Positions 43,874 to 45,874 of a DNA stretch of 45,874 nucleotides are shown here, piece by piece. The stretch comes from an uncultured Desulfobacteraceae bacterium. GTDB taxonomy: Bacteria; Desulfobacterota; Desulfobacteria; Desulfobacterales; Desulfatirhabdiaceae. The stretch's first letter is position 1. Each line of letters starts with the position of its first letter. The notes below the pieces were generated by a model, which worked only from the letters and a program-made list of their open reading frames with translations, searched no databases and was not told where the DNA came from. The stretch spans positions 1 through 45,874 of the forward strand of contig CAJBLH010000209.1 in assembly GCA_903953895.1 (NCBI GenBank), in the 5' to 3' direction. The translations under genes were made by a program, and so were the position numbers.

Positions 43874-44289
43874 ATGCACTCCTTTGATATAGACTCTCCA
43901 AGAATTCATTTCGCAAGGCAGCCGGGTGGGAATGGGCCTTTTTCGACCACTGCCGACCGATAACGCAGCGAAATTGTATTTCTGAATGTCTATACTTCAT
44001 CAAGTGTTCCGATATTGCCTCATGAAGCCATCCTCCTATAATCAGTGTGGATTATCTTCAATATGGGTAGTTATTGCAATACTTTTATATAGGCCACGCT
44101 GCGCAGCGTACCATGAAGGATCTGCGCCGGATCAGTGGCTATGACGTACTGCGCGGCCTGCCAGGCCGCATGACAATATTTGAGACTGTAGATAATATTT
44201 TGCATTGGCTTTTTGCGACATGATAATATAGTTGATCATCTGACCGACATCATAAATCTGCCGTCGTAACAAACAGGGGATAAACGGAT
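43874..44289. other. Intergenic region with two palindromes
   Basis: This 416-base gap between divergent genes has a perfect 14-base palindrome ACGCTGCGCAGCGT (44096-44109) and a hairpin GCGGCCT-GCC-AGGCCGC (44153-44169). A short frame at 44113-44223 (MKDLRRISGYDVLRGLPGRM at its start) has no recognised similarity or ribosome binding site and is not called. Nothing else is evident. Confidence 0.45.
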
Positions 44290-45219
44290 ATGAAAGCAAA
44301 AAAAACTGGCATACGCACTGGAATCGTGATCGTTTCTGCCGCCTTGATCGCATCGATGTTGTTCATTACCTGGATATTATACGTCAAGCCGAAAATGGCG
44401 GATATCATGTTTGAACCGGTATTTATCAATGATATCAAAAAAATCCGGTTGGTGTCTGAAATGCGTGTCAACCTGAATGCCTCTGTGGAGGCAGAGAAAA
44501 TCGCTGTTCTGGCTGATACAGACGAGGCTTCTCGCGCCTATGCGGATCAGGCGCTGAGTCTTTCCGATGGCGTGGAAGACGCCAGGGTCAAGCTTGGCAT
44601 TCTGATTGAAGCGGAAAAGATGGGCCGTGAGGTGGATATTTTCCGGGAGTTCACTACCTGCTGGGAGCGGTTCCGACAAATAGACCAGGAATTATTGCCA
44701 ATGTCCGTCATGAACACGAACGTGAAAGCATACGAGCTTTCGTTTGATTCGGCGCACAAAGCCGTCAGCCACCTGGAGGAGTCTCTTAACGCCCTGATGA
44801 ACAGCGGCATTGAAAATGATAAATCATGTAAAATAAAAGCATTGGCGACGCGGGCGCTGGTTGCCGCGCTTAAAATCCATGTGCTGCAATCTCCCCACAT
44901 TGCCGAGAGCCGCATAGAAAAAATGGATGAGATCGAGACAACGATGCAAATGCAGAATACGCTGATCATCGCATCTTTAGACGCCCTGTCGTTTTTGACG
45001 ATTCCGAAAAGCAAACCACTGCTCGATAAGGCAAATGCGGCCTATGCCGAGTTCTGGCGGATCAACATGGAAGTGATGGCCCTGTCTCGCCAGAACAGCA
45101 ATGTTCAGTCTCTTGCCTTGTCCTTGGGCCAAAAACGCAACGCAACGGTTCAGTGCAGCGATGCACTGGCCGCTCTCGAGGAAGCCATTCAAAGCAAGGT
45201 GTATAAGGCCACAAAATAA
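44290..45219 (+). CDS. Single-helix membrane protein with four-helix-bundle sensor domain
   Basis: A 309-residue protein with one N-terminal transmembrane helix (GIVIVSAALIASMLFITWIL, about residues 11-30) and an extracytoplasmic helical region rich in heptads. This resembles the 4HB_MCP sensor domains of chemoreceptors and kinases (RLVSEMRVNLNASVEAEKIA; ESLNALMNSG; ALSRQNSNVQSLALSLGQKR). No second transmembrane helix, HAMP, kinase or signalling domain follows before the TAA, so it has no output of its own. It may be a truncated receptor, or a periplasmic sensor partner for the kinase that begins just downstream. Start ATG 44290 has a weak GGGGAT upstream. Confidence 0.65.
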   Translation: MKAKKTGIRTGIVIVSAALIASMLFITWILYVKPKMADIMFEPVFINDIKKIRLVSEMRVNLNASVEAEKIAVLADTDEASRAYADQALSLSDGVEDARVKLGILIEAEKMGREVDIFREFTTCWERFRQIDQELLPMSVMNTNVKAYELSFDSAHKAVSHLEESLNALMNSGIENDKSCKIKALATRALVAALKIHVLQSPHIAESRIEKMDEIETTMQMQNTLIIASLDALSFLTIPKSKPLLDKANAAYAEFWRINMEVMALSRQNSNVQSLALSLGQKRNATVQCSDALAALEEAIQSKVYKATK

Positions 45220-45473
45220 AGTTTCTATGGCCTCAATTTCTCGATTTTGTTGATTCTTTGAGCCGATCAGAAGGTGTCTCAAAAAATATACTACCATGAT
45301 TCCTTTAAACAAATTTTCATTTATGGGACAGCATGGACTTTATGGACAGTTTGATACTCCATAGAGTCCATAGAATCCATAAGAGTGGACAGGGTGGTGC
45401 CATTCACCCATGTAGATATACCACTATCTGGTAGATTATTTTTTGGGCTTGCCTGATATCCCATTCTGCAACA
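45220..45473. other. Intergenic region with hairpin and short tandem repeats
   Basis: GGACTTTATGGA (45335-45346) pairs with TCCATAGAGTCC (45358-45369) with one mismatch, and three near-identical TCCATAGAG-type units follow in tandem (45358-45384). No gene is recognisable up to the stop codon (TAG at about 45432) that closes the downstream kinase frame on its 5' side. Confidence 0.5.
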
Positions 45474-45874
45474 ATGACTATACAGATATTGAACGGAACA
45501 TCACCGCATGAGATCCCTGTCATGAAGGAAAGCATCAACCGCTTCATGTTCGACTTCAGGCAGATGGAGCGATGGAACATCCCGATAGACCGTCTGCCCG
45601 CCGGCAGTATGGTGATGTACAAACCCATTTCCTTTTTCGAGGCGTACCATGGACTTGTCATAGGTACTGTCATCGTTTTCATCATTCTGTTGTCTGCTAT
45701 TGGCGCCCTCATCGTCAACATTTACCGCCGCATACAGGCCGAGGAAGGCTTACGGCACAATCAGGCCATGCTGGCAAGAACAGAGAGCATTGCACATGTG
45801 GGCAGTTGGGAATGGGATGTGGCAACGGGTGCAGTGATATGGTCAGACGAGTTGTTCCGTATTTTCCAGTTAAA
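45474..45874 (+). pseudogene. Sensor kinase, 5'-truncated, running off the window
   Basis: From ATG 45474 the frame gives MTIQILNGTSPHEIPVMKES, then FMFDFRQMERWNIPIDRLPA and MVMYKPISFFEAYHGLVIGT. This is the end of the ABC-substrate-binding-type periplasmic domain of a sensor kinase, followed by a transmembrane helix (IVFIILLSAIGALIVNIY) and the start of a PAS domain (HVGSWEWDVATGAVIWSDEL), cut by the window end. About 250-300 residues of the sensor domain that should precede the start are absent; the frame is closed by a stop near 45432 and no match lies upstream. It is either a 5'-deleted gene or one whose front end was replaced by the four-helix-bundle gene at 44290. The missing 3' end is due to the window. 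Confidence 0.6.

Noticed and set aside
44113-44223. 36-codon frame starting MKDLRRISGYDV
   Set aside because: No ribosome binding site, no known family, and it contains a hairpin; could be chance.

Overview
The window looks like a chromosomal segment of an anaerobic, sulfate-reducing member of the Desulfobacterota (Desulfobacterales-like). The clues are a dsrC gene, a HdrA/MvhD/sulfhydrogenase-like electron-transfer operon in which two genes appear to use UGA as selenocysteine, a CooT/DUF3842 pair, many hybrid histidine kinases with PAS domains, and a PAS protein with the Cys-rich tail common in this phylum. This assignment rests on recognising gene families; no 16S or other marker is present.

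Left end (1-5.3 kb): an eroding accessory zone. It holds truncated or frameshifted remnants of a PglZ protein, a WbaP-type sugar transferase, an Rpn/PD-(D/E)XK nuclease, a BrnT toxin (its BrnA antitoxin is intact), a GNAT acetyltransferase, the first codons of a methyltransferase and two aldo/keto reductase pieces in swapped order. The one large intact gene here is a Fic protein.

5.3-13.6 kb: a NodB-type deacetylase and dsrC, then the minus-strand operon hdrA(Sec)-mvhD(Sec)-4Fe4S protein-sulfhydrogenase beta-like-sulfhydrogenase gamma-like. This is probably a soluble, flavin-based electron-bifurcating or confurcating complex linking NAD(P)H to ferredoxin and a low-potential thiol/disulfide or hydrogen-linked partner. 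Each UGA is followed at the same distance by a small stem-loop with GG in the loop, as expected for bacterial SECIS elements.

13.9-23.2 kb: a five-gene minus-strand operon for the cell envelope: a BepA-like M48 protease with TPRs, a two-part glycosyltransferase-like protein, a short FtsX permease, a LolD-like ATPase and a giant fusion of a degenerate M28 peptidase domain with an FtsX permease.

23.3-33.1 kb: plus-strand housekeeping genes: parA, parB, a NYN-domain protein, DUF3842, cooT, an ispH-UbiA fusion, hsp20, mutY with a NUDIX domain, a radical SAM protein, a PPP-type phosphatase and an HD-domain hydrolase. 33.1-35.1 kb on the minus strand: a membrane-anchored rhodanese followed by a cation-diffusion-facilitator/MauE-DoxX fusion.

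35.3-45.9 kb: a signalling and toxin-antitoxin zone. It has two large hybrid histidine kinases, the tail of a third receiver domain, HepT/MntA and YafQ-type toxin-antitoxin pairs, a PAS protein, a four-helix-bundle sensor without an output domain, and a sensor kinase cut by the window edge. Several palindromes and a three-copy 23-bp repeat lie in the gaps. I saw no tRNA, rRNA, CRISPR array or intact insertion sequence.
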